Shown here: in pieces, positions 21,417 through 36,400 of the stretch
How positions within the stretch are numbered: position 1 is the first letter of the stretch
How the letters are laid out: each line of letters begins with the position of its first letter
Source of the DNA: Rutpela maculata
Taxonomy: Eukaryota > Arthropoda > Insecta > Coleoptera > Cerambycidae
Length of the DNA stretch: 64,000 nucleotides
Assembly: GCA_936432065.2 (NCBI GenBank)
Contig: OW386288.2
Coordinates: 12,574,706-12,638,705, forward strand
Reading direction: 5' to 3'
Notes under the pieces: generated by a model
Database searches by the model: none
Told to the model about the DNA's origin: nothing
What the model saw: the letters and a program-made list of their open reading frames with translations, nothing else
Translations under genes and position numbers: made by a program

Positions 21417-24400
21417 ATGAAACCTTCAATAAAAATATCAGAAACTGTATTAAAGGTAAATTTTTAAGTAAATAAATATACCTGCGTTCTATTAACGCTT
21501 ATTAGTTAATGCAAATAATGTAAACTTGTTGCTTAAACAACGTTAGATTATTTTTTGTAACATATGTTTATAACCTCAATTTCAGAGACTTTCTAAAACG
21601 CGAGAGGCTTGTTTTGGAAAATTGTACGGCACTTTTTTAAAAGACACGCTTACTGTAATCGGTTTACAAGTAGATCTTGAAGATGGAATAAACTTGGTTC
21701 ATTCATTCCCCGCCGAAGTAGATTTTTGTGGAGTTTTTCAAGTAAGCGATGGCAGCATCGACGAAAATCGAATTAGAGAATACGTTCATGATATTGATGT
21801 AACAGATAATCCGTTACTTATTTCGTGTAAACTAGGAACCGATAATAAGATAGATGTTAACATAATAAATAACGAGAAAGTAGAAAAAACGAAATACGTC
21901 ACCGTTAGTGAACATGATCTTTATTCGCAGTTTGTGCATATTCGACTCAAAGGTAGGTAGCATTAAGTCTATTTTGGAAGCGCTATTTCTAACACTTACT
22001 TTTCTCAGGAGAGGTCCCTATAAAATGTGAGGTTACTGTGAAGTCAGTTGAAGAGACATTCCAAAAGATAGTAAAATCCTTATCGTTGGGTGTCATCATC
22101 TTCACATTTCCTAAAACAAATGTGTTTCTTTTGGGGAATGAGTCTGAGACTAGTGTTGTTGGTATTAGTGGAGATCCCACCATAGGAGATATTTGTGAGG
22201 GATCTCACGGTGCTAACGAGGGATTAGCAAGGAAAAAAAAGTCACAGAATTTCGAACTGGATGTCTTAGATATCAATATGTTGCGAAGGGTTACAAAAGA
22301 GGGTCAAAGTACTTTGGCAAAGGAACATGCCCCCATATGTGTTTTAGAGAAAAGTGAGTGAAAAAGTAAACAGCGTGTGTAACAAACAAATCCATTCTTA
22401 TTTTTTAGAATCCTTGAAATCAATTAACACAACAGCTATTATTGATTCATTGGCAATGATCCATCGACAAACAAAAGTGGCTGATCTGTATGAAATTCTC
22501 CTGGAATGTGCAATAAGACATTTAAGGTTATTTGAGAAAAATCTACTCTATCAGATATGTGCCAATACGGATCTAAACAGCACTTCTCTTTTGCAAACAT
22601 TCCATTTTTACTCGTCCAGTTATGGACATTTTTTGACAAGATTGTATCCTAAAGATGACACTGAGGGTGGTTTAAGTAAGTAGGAAAATTCAAGTGTTTT
22701 AAATTGTTCCTATAGTATATTATGTTCGAGATGGCTTAGGAGGTGATGTATTTTTTCTAGAAAGTCAACGTCAATTATTACATAAGCAGTTGTTGTTAGA
22801 TGTAATGACGCCAGTATTTCGTAGGGCTAACCGATATAGGTTTAAGACCGAGAGGAACAGTAATGGTCCATTATTAAATCCGCATGAGGGAGTTAAACCT
22901 ACTGATAACGGTAAGTTTGTAACAATTACACTTTTAGAATTCAGGACTGTGACATTACATAAAACTTAATTTTCACTTCAATTAATAGTTAATGTCTCGT
23001 TTCTCTATAGAAATAGTTATTTACATGTAACTAGCGTGCAAAGAAGTTTTGTCACCCAATGACATTTTTATGACCAAATGATGATGCTCCTGGATTGTTG
23101 CTTGAGTAATCGGATATGTTTAACAATATTAAGTTTCCCGCTACAAGTAATAATGTGCAGACCTTGTAATGTTTGTACAGATAACGGCAGGCAAGGACGT
23201 ACATCAGGTAGGGTTTACACACGATATAAATAGGCAACCGTCTCGATTGAGATCCCCCCCCCACTTAAATTCCTTTGTATCGTTGCGCATTCAGTCTGCT
23301 TCGCACCCATGAATATGAAATGCCTAGTTACCCATAAATTGTTACGTGTACATTAGGGTGGTCCAAAAACGGTTTAATTTTTTATAGAAGGTCTCGATCC
23401 CCCTAATTTGTTTCCAAATCCGAAAAAAGTAAGTACATATTTTTTTGTTTTTCAAAATATTGATTTTAAATGGTGCCTATAGAGACCTGAAGTTTCCTAT
23501 TTAAATTGCACGGGGGAAAATCACTTTTTTAGATTTTTTTAATAATTGTTCAGGGTTAGGGAAAATCTTGCATTAATTTTATGGGACTTGAAGAGGAGTA
23601 TCCAACGAAGAATTCGATGTATATACATATGGGTTTGTGGCCCCTAACACACCTAAACGGTGCCCAGAAAACTACCTGAAAAATTCACTAGAACCTGAAA
23701 AACACAGGATAAGCACTGGGTGCAGTTATATCCATTTTGGTGAATATTATTTTTCACCCAATCAAATAATTCATTTCTTTCTTCAGTGTCAGTCACGGAA
23801 TCTACTGTTTCCCCGGACTTTCCCCTGCATTCAGCTGTCAAAGCATCATATTGGTCAGCAAATTGTTTTAATTCTACCAATATATTGACTCTATTAACAC
23901 CAATTAGTTTACTAAGCTTAATAAAAGTGTTTTCCAGAAACTCGGGTCATATCATCACATAAAAAATTGGAAATATCCTTAAATTTTTCTCATTTTTCAT
24001 GCACAATCCTTATAAAGATCTTTATTAGATACAAGTCTCTCTTCAATGCTGGTTAAAGTACTATCAAGTATACTAAAAAAGAGGTATTTATTTTACAATT
24101 TTGCTCTGGCGTACAATTACCAGATTCTTCTCAAGCGATTTCACCAGGCATTTTTTTTGTTACACTGACTCATTTTCAATATCTATCATTGCTAAAAACT
24201 TCATTAAATTCAATAACTAATTTTTTACTTTTCTCATACAGTTTTATAAAATGAGTGTCACATCTCTTGGACTTTATCTGCTCTGTTAACTTTTCAACTA
24301 CCCGCCACATTTTAAAATAGTTAAGATATTTTGACTGCAAAAAAGTTGATACAGGCGTAGTAACAGAATACAGATCTAAAATGATTACCGCAAATAAATG

Positions 24401-27400
24401 GAGACTCTAAATCAGATTTACAACCAAAGACCATGCACCATCTGATTTAATTCCTCGGAATACAGCCACTTTCTTTGAATAGTATCGTCATTTAATAATT
24501 GTCTGAAGTATAATTTTTGAGGGTTAAATGTTTGTTGGCACTGGCTGCATTGAATTATTCTTCCAAAACTGTATTTTTATATTGATTCAGTTTCATGGGG
24601 TCTAATAAAATAATTAATTTGCCGATTTGACGCATTTAATGAGTCGTTTTCATCGTCATATTCTTTTACGAAATTTTCAGATGTACTGGAATTATCAGAC
24701 TCAGACTCATACATATCAACAAATGATCCCTTGGTTGAACACTGTATAAAGTCAGAAGCAGAAGCCGATGTACTTGACCCCAGCAATGATTCACTTTTCT
24801 CAGAATATTCAGTGTCTTCGTCTGAAGATTCATCTGAAAATTAAGATAGAATTTACTCTAGAGAGGTATTCACGAAAGATTTTACCTTTTTTTTATTGTT
24901 GTAGAAAAGATTACGAAGACAAAAGTTTTAGGAAATTTTCTTTTCTTGTCAGTGCCCTAAACAAAAAAACAATTGAGCATCGTGTTTCAAAGTTAGATAC
25001 CAAACCTGTTTTTTTAATGGAAAATTAGTTTGTTCTTTGATTTTTTAAATATGCGTTTTTTCTGGATTCCAACAGTATATACAGTGTGCTATTTAATACC
25101 GCATTATTTTGGAACGCATTGGCCGATTTAAAACATTTTTTTTTGAGATATAGTGCTCGATGAGCTTTATTTGACTGAAAAATTTATAATTTTCGTATTT
25201 TCGAGGCCTATTATGTACTGCTAAATGGGTCGAAATTTCGAGATCGACTATTAAGCAATTTTTTATCGGTAAATTGGATAGCGTATTCGATTCCCAGTTG
25301 TCTCAAATACCTCTATACAAAATTTTAGCTCGATACCTCATACAGGGTGTTTGTTATTCAAGAGTCAAAGGACCCCGCACAAAATCAATGGAAAAAAAGT
25401 CCCGGTCGAATTGGCTGAAATTTTGCAGTGATAGTTTTCAGCATGCTGATCAAAAGTCTCAATGGGCCCAAAGTGGGTCTTTTAGAAGTAATTCTGAATA
25501 ATTATTTTCAGGGCAATATTTCTTGTAAATCACCAAACTTGATGAGGGTAAACTAGGATTTTTGGGGTCGCTGAATATGGGTTTTCCAAGACCCTGCAAG
25601 GTCACCTAGATGTCATTTCAAGGTCAAACCAAGAATAAATAATTGGAAAAATCTGTAAAAAAAACATAGGTAGGTTTTTGGTGTCACTGAATCCGAATAT
25701 GGATTTTACTTGATCCTGCAACCCATCCAGAGGTTAAACCAAGAATAAATGATCAGAAAAATCTTTAAAGAAACGTGTAAGATTTTAAGATAGCTGAATC
25801 CGAATATGGGTTTCGCAAGACTCTGCAAGGTCACCTAGATGTCGTCTCAAGGTCAAACCAAGAAGAAATAATTAGAAAAATCTGTAAAAAAGCATGGGTA
25901 GGTTTTTGAGGTCACTGAATCCGAATATGGATTTTGCTTGATCCTGCAAAATTATTCAGAGGTCATTTCAAGGTCAAACCAAGAATAAATGATCAAAAAA
26001 ATCTGTAAAGAAACGTGTAAGTTTTTGAGATCGCTGAATCCGAATATGGGTTTCGTTTGACCCTGCAAGTTCACCCAGATGTAATTTCAAGATCGGTTCA
26101 TGTTTGTGTGTGTGTGCGCGCGCGCGTGCATATAGTCTTAAAGAGTTTATATCGATATAACGTTGAGGTTAGTTGTAGATTCATGATAATATCTTGGTTT
26201 GACCTTGAAATGACCTCTCGGTGACCTTGCAGGGTCTTGCGATCTCAAAAACGTGCACGTTTCTTTACAGATTTTTCTGATCATTTATTCTTAGTTTGAC
26301 CTTGAAATGACCTCTGGATGATTTTGCAGGATCAAGCAAAATCCATATTCCAAAAACCTACCTGTGCTTTTTTACAGATTTTTCTAATTATTTCTTCTTG
26401 GTTTGACCTTGAAATGACCTCTAGGTGACGTTGCAGGGTCTTGCGAAACCCATATTCGGATTCAGCAATCTCAAAAACTTACACATGTAGCCCGTCGGGC
26501 AGAGCGCGAAAAGCCTTCTCTTTCTTGACCCACCCAATACTGAAGTATAACCAGATGGGACCTTCACTACTTATTAAAGCATGTTATTTTACATAGGAAA
26601 TCAAAATTGACGACACTCTCCATTGGTCGAGACCGAATATATAAGATAAAAACCAAAAAAAAAGAAATTTAGACATTTAATTTTCAATCAAATATAACTC
26701 TAAAACTAAAGTAGATAAAAATAAATTTGTTGTTTGGTTTTGACAAGTAAGCCTTGCTTTTTAATTTGAAGTATAATTTATTGCAATAATGAAAAAATGA
26801 ACATAAAAAAACTGGAAAAATTCAAAAGGATACACAAATCAGCAGCATTTTTCTAATTCTTAATTCGTCATAACTCACTTATATAATGAGCTATTCAATT
26901 TTTTCTTTCACCAAAAACTGCCAAATTTAATAGGCTTCATTTTGTCTCTATTAATGCTAGATCTAATTTTTTAACTAAAAGCGCTACAACGAAGCACACT
27001 ACGGTGACGAAGACGGGAGGCTTCCTCTCTCGCCCCCGCTACTCTCTCGGTCCATTAAGAAACGTATCGGTTGCTCTCCTCATTATTGTCTGGATAAGTA
27101 TGAGTAAGTGTATATATTATTTTATTTACATTTAGGCTATTACAGTTTATGTATAGGGTAGATTCATTTTTATCAGTGGAGAAAAACTACATGTTTGTTT
27201 TGCGAAACTGCTGAAAAAAGCGAAAAAAAAACTAATTATAAAAAACCAACCGTTACTGGCATCAAGTCTTTTATAAATTGTGCAAATGAAAGAAAATATG
27301 CTATTTCATTAAAAACATTTTTTTATTTATTTTTATTTGCACACCCTTCGATACCATTTCATTATTCTTGTAGGACATCTTTTTGTAATAATAATAATAT

Positions 27401-30400
27401 TAGCAGAGGCAATATGTATTGTCTGTGATATTTGTAACGCGATAAAAAATGCAAGTGAGCCTTCATGTAGTTATTTATAATAAAGAAGAAAAGAATTAGT
27501 TTAAAATAAAATGTCATTTGTGGAAAATCTAGAAAAATTAAGAACATTTTTAAGTAGCAATTTATACAGGAACGGGTGCGGAAACTAGAAAGCTGCAGTG
27601 TCGCATTGTGATACAGAAATACAAGGCAGGTTACACATTTATTCAGATTTATTTGGGCTGATGGAAATTATTATAAAATTTGTTATGCAAAATATATCAG
27701 CAAAAAAAAAATTAAATGTATACAGACTAAACAACTGAAGAAAAAATGAATTTAAAGTAGTGTTAAACATCTTATTTAGGGAGGTTTATTTGGCTGTTTT
27801 GCAAAAAAATTATTCTTAACTTTACATCAAAATCTAATATGACCTATAACCATCTCGACAAAATACTCTTTAAAATAAAAAAAACTACATAAAAATCGGG
27901 TCACCCGTTGAAGAGATATAAAGCCAGAGACAGACAGACAGACAGACAAACATACAAACATACAAACATATGCGTCAAACTTATAACACCCCTCTTTTGA
28001 GGTCGGGGTTAAAAAAAATACGACTACTAATCTCAATGAACATAAATGTAAATAAGAAGTTTCAGATTTGTTATAAACATTTATGTTGTGGATACTAAAT
28101 ATGTCAGGACAGACAAATTTGATTTAAACGTTATTCCTATAGTAATGCAATTTATATTAATAATTGGTATGAAAAAAAAAACAATCAGCTTAGGCCATTT
28201 TTTTAATCCTATACATATTACTATATGTGTATTGTGCCGTCAGAAGAAAAAAAAATTAATGATATGCTTTATTCTTTTGGCTATGGTTATTCCAACGATG
28301 AAATACGGACATTTTTAACGTCTTTAGCTAGTCACGTATTAGTAAAAACTAGTGACGACATTTTTATACCACCTGGAGTTCCTCCAGTAAGTTCTGAAGA
28401 AAACAGTTACATTCATAGCATCGATAATTTTGATCAAAACGAAGACATGCTAGATGGAAAAAATCCCACTTGGAATAGTATTATTTAAAAAAGAGAACAG
28501 CCTATCTACACAAGCATATTCAGATCGTCTATCCAATAAACAAAAATATAGTTATGTACAAAAATCCAACTAATCGTTCAGAGCCTCTACGAGTTAGTAA
28601 AAGCATGGCAAATAATTGTTTTGATTATATGGTTACCTCCGACACATGGAAAATATTAAAATATACGAGGCAAAGTAAAAACTTTACTAGCTGGCATAAG
28701 TTTAACAATGACATCTGAAAATCAGTTAATCTGTCTGATACCTATTATTTTCCATTTATTAACGCACCACCCGCGTTGTACGACAATATATACAGTGGAT
28801 TATTACAACTAATATCATATTATTCAATTTGATTTGTTAATTTTATCATCTTACAATAAAGGAAAATTATTCTAAAGCTTTTATTACGGCCAGTGATGGA
28901 AGCATTGCGCGATTTATGGCGAACGCGGGATGTACAGGGAACGAGAGGGGAAGCCTCACGACTCCGCCGCCGCAGTGCGCTTCGTTGCGTTTAAAAGGCT
29001 GTACCGCTTTTATTTACAGAGCTAGACCCAGCAATAATTGACACAAAATGAAGTCTATGAAATTTGGCAGTTTTTGGTGAGAAAAACATTCGAATAGCAC
29101 AATACATAAGCGAGTTACAACGAGTTAGAGCTTTCAAAAAAATTGACAATTTGTGTACCATCTAAATTAACGTCAATTTTCTAATGTTAAAGTTATTATT
29201 TTTGTAATAAATTATACATCAAATTAAAGAGAATCGTTTGTACTATAAAACTAAAAAAAATATATAATTTTATCTTCTTTCGTTTGAAAGTTATTCGTGG
29301 TTGAATTTGAATTTTGTTATTTTCATTTTTTTTTGTGTTTTTCTTGTAACTTCAGTCTCGACCAATGGAGAGTGTCGTCAAACGTGATTTCCTATGTAAA
29401 AAAACCTGCTGAATAAAATGAAATAGGTTTTATTTGGTTATACCTCGGTATTGGGTTAGTGAACGCTAGAGCCAGCCATCCAACGTACTAATGTTTCTTT
29501 ACAGATTTTGCCCTGCAAATTATTATTCAGAATAACTGAGTCATCCCTCCTAAAAGACCCACTTTGAGGCCCGTCTCGGAAACTAGACATAGCAAGTCTT
29601 TTGATCAGCATGCTGAAAACTATCACTGCAAAATTTCAGTTAATTCGACCGGGATTTTTTTCCATTGATTTTGTGCGGGGTCCTTTAAAATTTCTCACTT
29701 TTTGACTGACCCTATATAAAACTCTGTTAGGTTTACTAAAAAGGCAAAGTAGTCATTCTCAAAAAAAAAACAAAAATTAAAATCGACCAACGCGTTCCAA
29801 AATAACAGGGTGTTGCACTATTAAATAACACACACTGTATATGTCATAAGTTGGCTCCAACCGTTTACGTTATATGACACATTTAAACATAGAAATTTAC
29901 ATACTCGAAATTTTACACATTTAAATGTGCTAGATAACGTAAACTGTTAGAGCAAACATATTGACATTTATACACAGATGGAAATAATGTTTTGATCCAA
30001 GAATACATTGTTTCATACATACGCAAATAAATAAATTCTTCATATAAAATAAATACGTTTGTTTCGAGAATAATTTATCTTGTGGCAAAAGTATTTGTTT
30101 TGTATGAAGAATTTATTTATTTATATATGGTTGGATTCGAAAAAAAAAGCACAGATTTAAAAAATCTAAAAACAAACAGGCTTTTCCATTAAAAATGAAT
30201 CAGGTTTGATTTATAACTTTGAAATTAGAAGAAAATTTTTTAAAACGTTTGTCTACCATTTTTTTCTATTACACAACTAAAAAGTTAAGGGGGTAAAATC
30301 TTTCATGAATAGGATATTCTCTGTGTATAATTCAAGAATGAAAAACTCTACCCTTTATAAAAATTAAAAACATGTTAATGCCGGGCGTGGCAGGTGGCAG

Positions 30401-33400
30401 TTGCACTTCAAAGCGCACACCCTTTATATAAATATTCTTAAGTAAGACTAAATAATAAAAAAAAATATCCCCCTTTAGTTTAGTGCCCTATTGTTCAACC
30501 ACTTCTGTAATCATTAATCTTCTGTAATTATTAACTATTATACATTCTTCTTATGGCTTGATTATAGATGGCTGTGTTAAGAAATAATAAAAATCAATAT
30601 TGAATAATGAATATAGCACTATTTATTATTTTAATATTAAGATACTTACTTTCATAATTTGCAATTTGAGGTGCGGAAAAATATGAGGTCATTTTTGCAT
30701 TCTTCCTTTTCAAATTCCATTTGCTTTTTTTTTAGCCACCCCACTAGTTTCACTGATATTTTTTTTTTACTGAGTTCTGTTTCCACTCATTTTCATAATG
30801 ATTTAAAAACTTCGTTATGGCTTATGCACTTTAATTATTAGTATTAGCCTATATATGTATACAAGGGTATTAGTCATGTCACAAACACACTAGATACTTC
30901 CCAGTTCCAGAATCATCGCCTATCAAGCGACTCGTTGAGAGTGCACAGCAAATCGTATGAACGGAAATTCGGTAATATTTGAAAATATTCCAGAGCTCGA
31001 TGCGTGGCAGGGCTAAATCAGTAAGCTGCTTTGCAATTCATGCACCAAATCCACCGTGCGTTAAATCTAAAACGTGACATAGTGAGGGAGAGGTAATTCT
31101 TTAAAGCTGTTAACTAATTATTTAAGTAACAGAATACAAAAAGTAAAAATTTCAGAATCATTCAGTGAACCTTGGATAATTTCCATGCGAATACCACAGG
31201 GTACTGTGCTGCTTCTTTTTCTTGTGTACGTTAAGAGAAGACAATGCCAATCACAAAGTTTCATCAGTAAAGATAAAGCTGAAGTGGGGTGAATCATAGG
31301 CAGTGTGGCTATTATAGGGCGTAAGTTTTTAGTTAAAATTTGTTTATTAAGCCAAGCCAACAGCTTTTGCAAATCATCATTGTCTCGAATAATACGTGAA
31401 CTTCTCATATCCACATGTCATATCTGACCAACAGACCAAAACTGATTGGTGCGCCTGATTGTGAAAACGCCGTTGTAAATTTATTGTACTCATCAGGAGT
31501 CATTTTGTCTTTTAAGGATATCATATCTTACAAATATAAATGACACGATTTTGCGTAATTATGATGGCCGCTTGCAAGGAAATAAGGCAGCATTTTCTGG
31601 GCAGCTTCTAGGTGAAGCTGCGAATTACCCATTCTTTCTGCTTCTATAAACTGCTTCACCAAAGAAATATTGCACCCACAGTTTAGCGGTAGGTCCATTA
31701 CTTTCTGGTTTTGCTAGTCCTTCAAATTTTTTAGTAATCGTTTTAAACAAACCTTGGTGATCTGTTGAGAAGATCGTAGATCTGTTCAAATTACAAAAAA
31801 ATGTTTTCCGTGGCCAGGTGTTGTTCTTCTGTAGATTCCACAGTTTGCAAAATAATATGTCCCAAAGCAATGATAACAAAAATAACAGATACGAAACGTC
31901 AAAGCAATACTGAAAAGCGATAAAGGCAGGAGACTATGCACGTTATAAAAACGACGGCGCCTGGCCAGCGGAGGTTTGCTTTAATCACAGGTAGACGTGG
32001 CGCAGATAAGAATAGGTAGAATTTCAGTTGGAAGGGTTTGCCAATAATAATCCAAATTGAATTCAATAGCCCTGTGATCATTTAAAACTCATAAATTTAA
32101 GCATATCGTTAGGGAAAGTAAAATGAATATGTTTACCTTTAATCGACTGTTGTGTCTAAACTATCGCATATCACATATCGTAATTTGTAGGAAATTTGTC
32201 TAAGTAATAACTCTAAAACCCAAAGTAAAGGAGATATTTCAAAAAAACTGATTTTGGTGGCCATCTTGGCAATATGGCTACACCGGCGGCAGATATTGCT
32301 TTGTGCAAAATGTGGATTTTAGTTGTAGATACATAAATCTATAACCCTGCCAAATTTCAAAACTTCCCGACTTAATTCCTGGTAAGGCCTTTTTATATGA
32401 CCTGACGGGTGGACTATTATGTGATCCTTAACAATTATATATTTTCCCTCTCTATAGGTAACGTAGACATAGAGTGTCATTCTCAGTTATCTTATTTTAT
32501 TTCTCTAGCGTTGTGATAGATCTTTCAAAAGGGGTAATCAGAACACAGGCTAGGTGTATTCTTTAATACAACAAGGCATCCCTTATCAAAATTCTACAAA
32601 GTAGGCAAAATTAATTTCGACAAAAAATTTTTTTTCAATTTTTATTGTTTAGATAGGCTTAGAATATCATGAAACGTCGAGATTTTAAGTTTGAGCAAAA
32701 AAAAATTCTGTCTGTCTGTCTGCCTGTCTAACTTTTTTGTGCGATTACTCTGAAACCGTTTAAGATATTGACTTGAAATTTGGTACACGTATGTATAGAT
32801 GATAAACCACTATCATTCATACTCTACAAGAAATTCTAATTTATTAGAGGTACCACTTCATCGAACAGCAACATTTGAGCGTAGTCCAAAGTTTTTAGCT
32901 ATTAAAGCATTCAATAAACTTCCCGCTGAATACAAAACTTTAAATTTAAATTTATTTAAAAAACGCGTTAAAGAATTTTTAATTACCAAATGTTATTATT
33001 CTTTAAATGAATATCTTGATGATAGAATATAAAATTTGCAGTCTACTTATTCATTGACTTGCTCTGTATGTTATTTTTATTTCAGTCATCCATAGCCTGA
33101 TTTGTATTTGATATTGTATTTTGTTTCAATCAATGCTAAATTTCCGTATCACTTCTAATTACTATGTATATTAATTACACACACCATGTTTAATGTTCCT
33201 TATTTTAACAAATTTTGATTGTATGTATGTATGTATGTGTATATATGTGTGTATTTATGTTTATATGCGTATGTGTGTATATATATATATATATATATGT
33301 AATATATATATTTTTTATGTCTCATGTATGTTACTTATACTCGTATGTTTTTTTTTTATTATTTTACAGTTTTATGACTTATCCTATATTATTTGTAATA

Positions 33401-33419
33401 ATCTACTGGATGAATAAAC

Positions 33420-33450
<31 letters not shown>

Positions 33451-36400
33451 TAACAAGATCTGGATTTTTACTATGTTATAAACTTATTTGTACTGGAACA
33501 TTACAAATAACTGATTTGATTCTGGTGACAATAATATGGAACCATCGAGCTTGTACGATGATGGAGACGGGAAAAAAGTGTTCTTTAATTTTTTTAAACT
33601 AAAATTTTCTTTTAAATCTGAAATCTACTATACCCGTTTTTAGGTGGACAAATATCTTTGGTGACTGGCAAATATGAATATTACCACTACTGCCAAAACA
33701 ATATGGACGACAATGGTTGGGGTTGTGCATACAGGTCTCTACAAACACTCGCGTCTTGGTTTAAGTTGCAGGGCTACATCGAGAAGGAAGTGCCCACGTA
33801 TAAAGACATACAGAAGTGTCTGGTGGACATAGGAGATAAGCCCAGCAGTTTTGTAGGCTCCAAGCAGTGGATCGGCTCGACAGAAGTTAGTTTTGTGCTG
33901 AATATTTTGCTGGGAATTACGTGTAAAATATTGCACGTTAATTCTGGGGAAGAAATGGAGTCTAAAGGGCCGGAACTGATGCACCATTTTGAAACACAAG
34001 GATCACCCGTTATGATAGGTAAGTTCGGAGTTTTTTATTGCCGGTCAACACTGCTAACTTAACACGAAGTTCTTAAATTAAACCAAACTTCATAGCACAT
34101 ACTTCCCAAAGCAAATTTGTTACTACCCCATATCTTAAGATACTTGTATTTTGATAAGAGTGAATCTAGCAGTGGATTTAATAAATTAAAGCGCGAGAGA
34201 TAGAGTAAAAGGATTTAGCAACACTGTATTAAATACGATTGTCATAACTGTCATATCCTAATCTACTACATCTATATCCCAAAGAACAATTTAAAAGTCA
34301 TTTGGATTAAGGAGGTTTTAAGAAAGGTTTGTCGGGGTTAGGAAATAGTCTTGTGCTTTATTGATGTTGTAGTTAAGGCCTTTTAGACTTCAAGTATACT
34401 TGCTTTTATATGGTAAGTTTTAAAGCATTCTGTAAGACCTAATTATAAAGCTAATTTGCTTCTAGGATAATATGTATTTGTAATGGGTTTATCATAACCT
34501 ACATTCTACAAAATTCTCCATAAAGCTAATTAGTTTTATGAACATCTTAAATTCCATTTAGATTTAAAGAAGCTTTCAATTATTCTTTATGGTTTTAACA
34601 TATTTGCAATAAATACATTTTAAATCCTTTTTAAAACTAGACATTTTCAATGCTTATTGGTACTTATTAAAGGCAATTACAAAACTAGACTCTTAATGAT
34701 AAATGTTGTGATGACACCGTTATGAAGAAAAAAGGCCTCTATAAAAATAAAAGGCAAATTTTAATTCCATAAAACACTTTCCAAAACCTCAATAAAACAT
34801 TTATTATAAAAATAATAAACAATATGTGTCTGAAGTGTCGTTGATGCATGTGTGTGTTAATTAAAAGCTTTTCACGACTTACTGATGTGTAATTAAGGTC
34901 TTTTTTGGAAAGGTGGAAGAAAATAAAAAAGAGTGTGCATTTATAAAGGACTGTTAAAACACACACACATACAAATTATTTTGAGGTTAAGTTTTAAGTT
35001 TTTTGTATCAAATGTCAAGTCGAAAACGTTTTATTACAGCTTTTATCAAGTCCATGTGATCTTCGCCAAGTGCATTTGCATTTTTGTAAGGAAGGGATTA
35101 TTTGTGATAGTATACAAAAAGGCTAAAAGGGCTTCATTTGGAGTAAATGTTCTAGAACATTACCATTATTGGAATATATAGTTTAATGAGAGGACTGTAA
35201 AATGCCAATTAGGTTTTTAGTTGGCCGGCCATGTTTTTCTTGTTATATAAAAATATTCAAGGTCAATCTCACAATTATAATTATCAATAATTATCACTTT
35301 TTCTTTAGCAAATTAAGGTGGAATTACAAAAAACGACTGAAAATTACCGTGGGAACCGAGAAGCAGCCCACTTTTTTAAATTTGCTGATTATGTGTCTAT
35401 GCAAATTTTGTATGGATATTAAAATCATTATTATTTCTGAGGAGCCCTTGTTTTTTGGGCCTTTATTATGTAGTTTTAACGATAAACTGCAGTTGGTTTT
35501 AATTTTTTGTCATACCTGATATCTTTTTATTACCTTTTAAATCGGCCTTAGAGAGGTTATAGTGCCACTCTACGCTTTATAAATTTCAAATTCCATTTTA
35601 TCTTCAATAAGTCTGATGGTGTGTTTGCTTAAATCAGTTTAGAAAAAATAAATGCAATAATAAAATTATTTGGATTCCTTCATGGACATTCTTATAGCTT
35701 CTCAGTTCTAATATGGACTTATAAGAGTTTTAAAAACCAGTTTTAAGGTAGCCTTCTATGTGTTTTCTAGAAATGCAGGAAGCTAATAGAAAAGCTTCTG
35801 ACAGCTTTAAAATAGGTTTTAAGAAAGGTTTTAAAACGGCCCGAACAAGGTTTTCAAGAGCAGCACTAGCCTCACTAAGGAGTTTTATGATGGAATTTAA
35901 AAAGGCCTTAACAACCTTCATAAGGGTGGGCCCTTTTAGTCTACAAGTCGCTTTATGATGGTATTAAGGATATTGTCACAGCAAAATAGATTTTTCAAGG
36001 CATTTTATAAATAGTTTTATAGCACCCTTGTATACATTTAAGAAACTAAAATTGTTCCTTGAGATGGCTATATTTCGTTCATGCCAAGCCGAATTTTCCA
36101 ATTTCGATATGCAATTTACGATGAGTTTAACTGGAAGTCTTCCTCTTTATGTTGCGACATCGTACGGCCGTCCCGCTGATGTTTTTTGATAAATATGAGC
36201 AGGGGCGGACTAAAGGGGGGGCCTTTAGGGGCTTAAGCCCAGGGCCCCGGATAGTAAAGGGGCCCCCGAACGCTGAAAACGGACTTAAAAATCAAATATG
36301 ATATGATTATGACTATGCTCTGTGATCTCATTGACGCTATAAATATTAAATCAGAGATGGGTCCAGGAAACTTTCCATATTTGATAAAAATCTGTAAAAA

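Larger units (their letters stand above)
25070..29850. mobile_element. Foldback element with CAGTGTG ends, split by a 3-kb insertion
   Basis: ATACAGTGTGCTATTTAATA on the left pairs with TATTAAATAACACACACTGT on the right. Inwards, ATTTTGGAACGC / GCGTTCCAAAAT and the block around CAGCATGCTGATCAAAAG at about 25440 / CTTTTGATCAGCATGCTG at about 29600 continue the arms. Next inward come arrays of 118-bp subrepeats, also mutually inverted. Without the insertion at 26488-29490 the element is about 1.8 kb. The minus-strand and plus-strand small frames in the arms are shadows. Confidence 0.65.

Noticed and set aside
25070..26490. CRISPR-like regular repeats
   Set aside because: Units are about 118 bp, contiguous without unique spacers and inverted on the other arm; they are subrepeats of a foldback transposon in an animal genome.
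33193..33481. Tyr/Val/Cys-rich frames
   Set aside because: They are translations of TATG/TGTATA microsatellites in a LINE 3' UTR.
35758..35958. Open frame MCFLEMQEANRKAS on the plus strand and its minus-strand counterpart
   Set aside because: Both follow a degenerate TTTTAAG-rich repeat in the UFSP2 intron and look like a repeat-generated frame.
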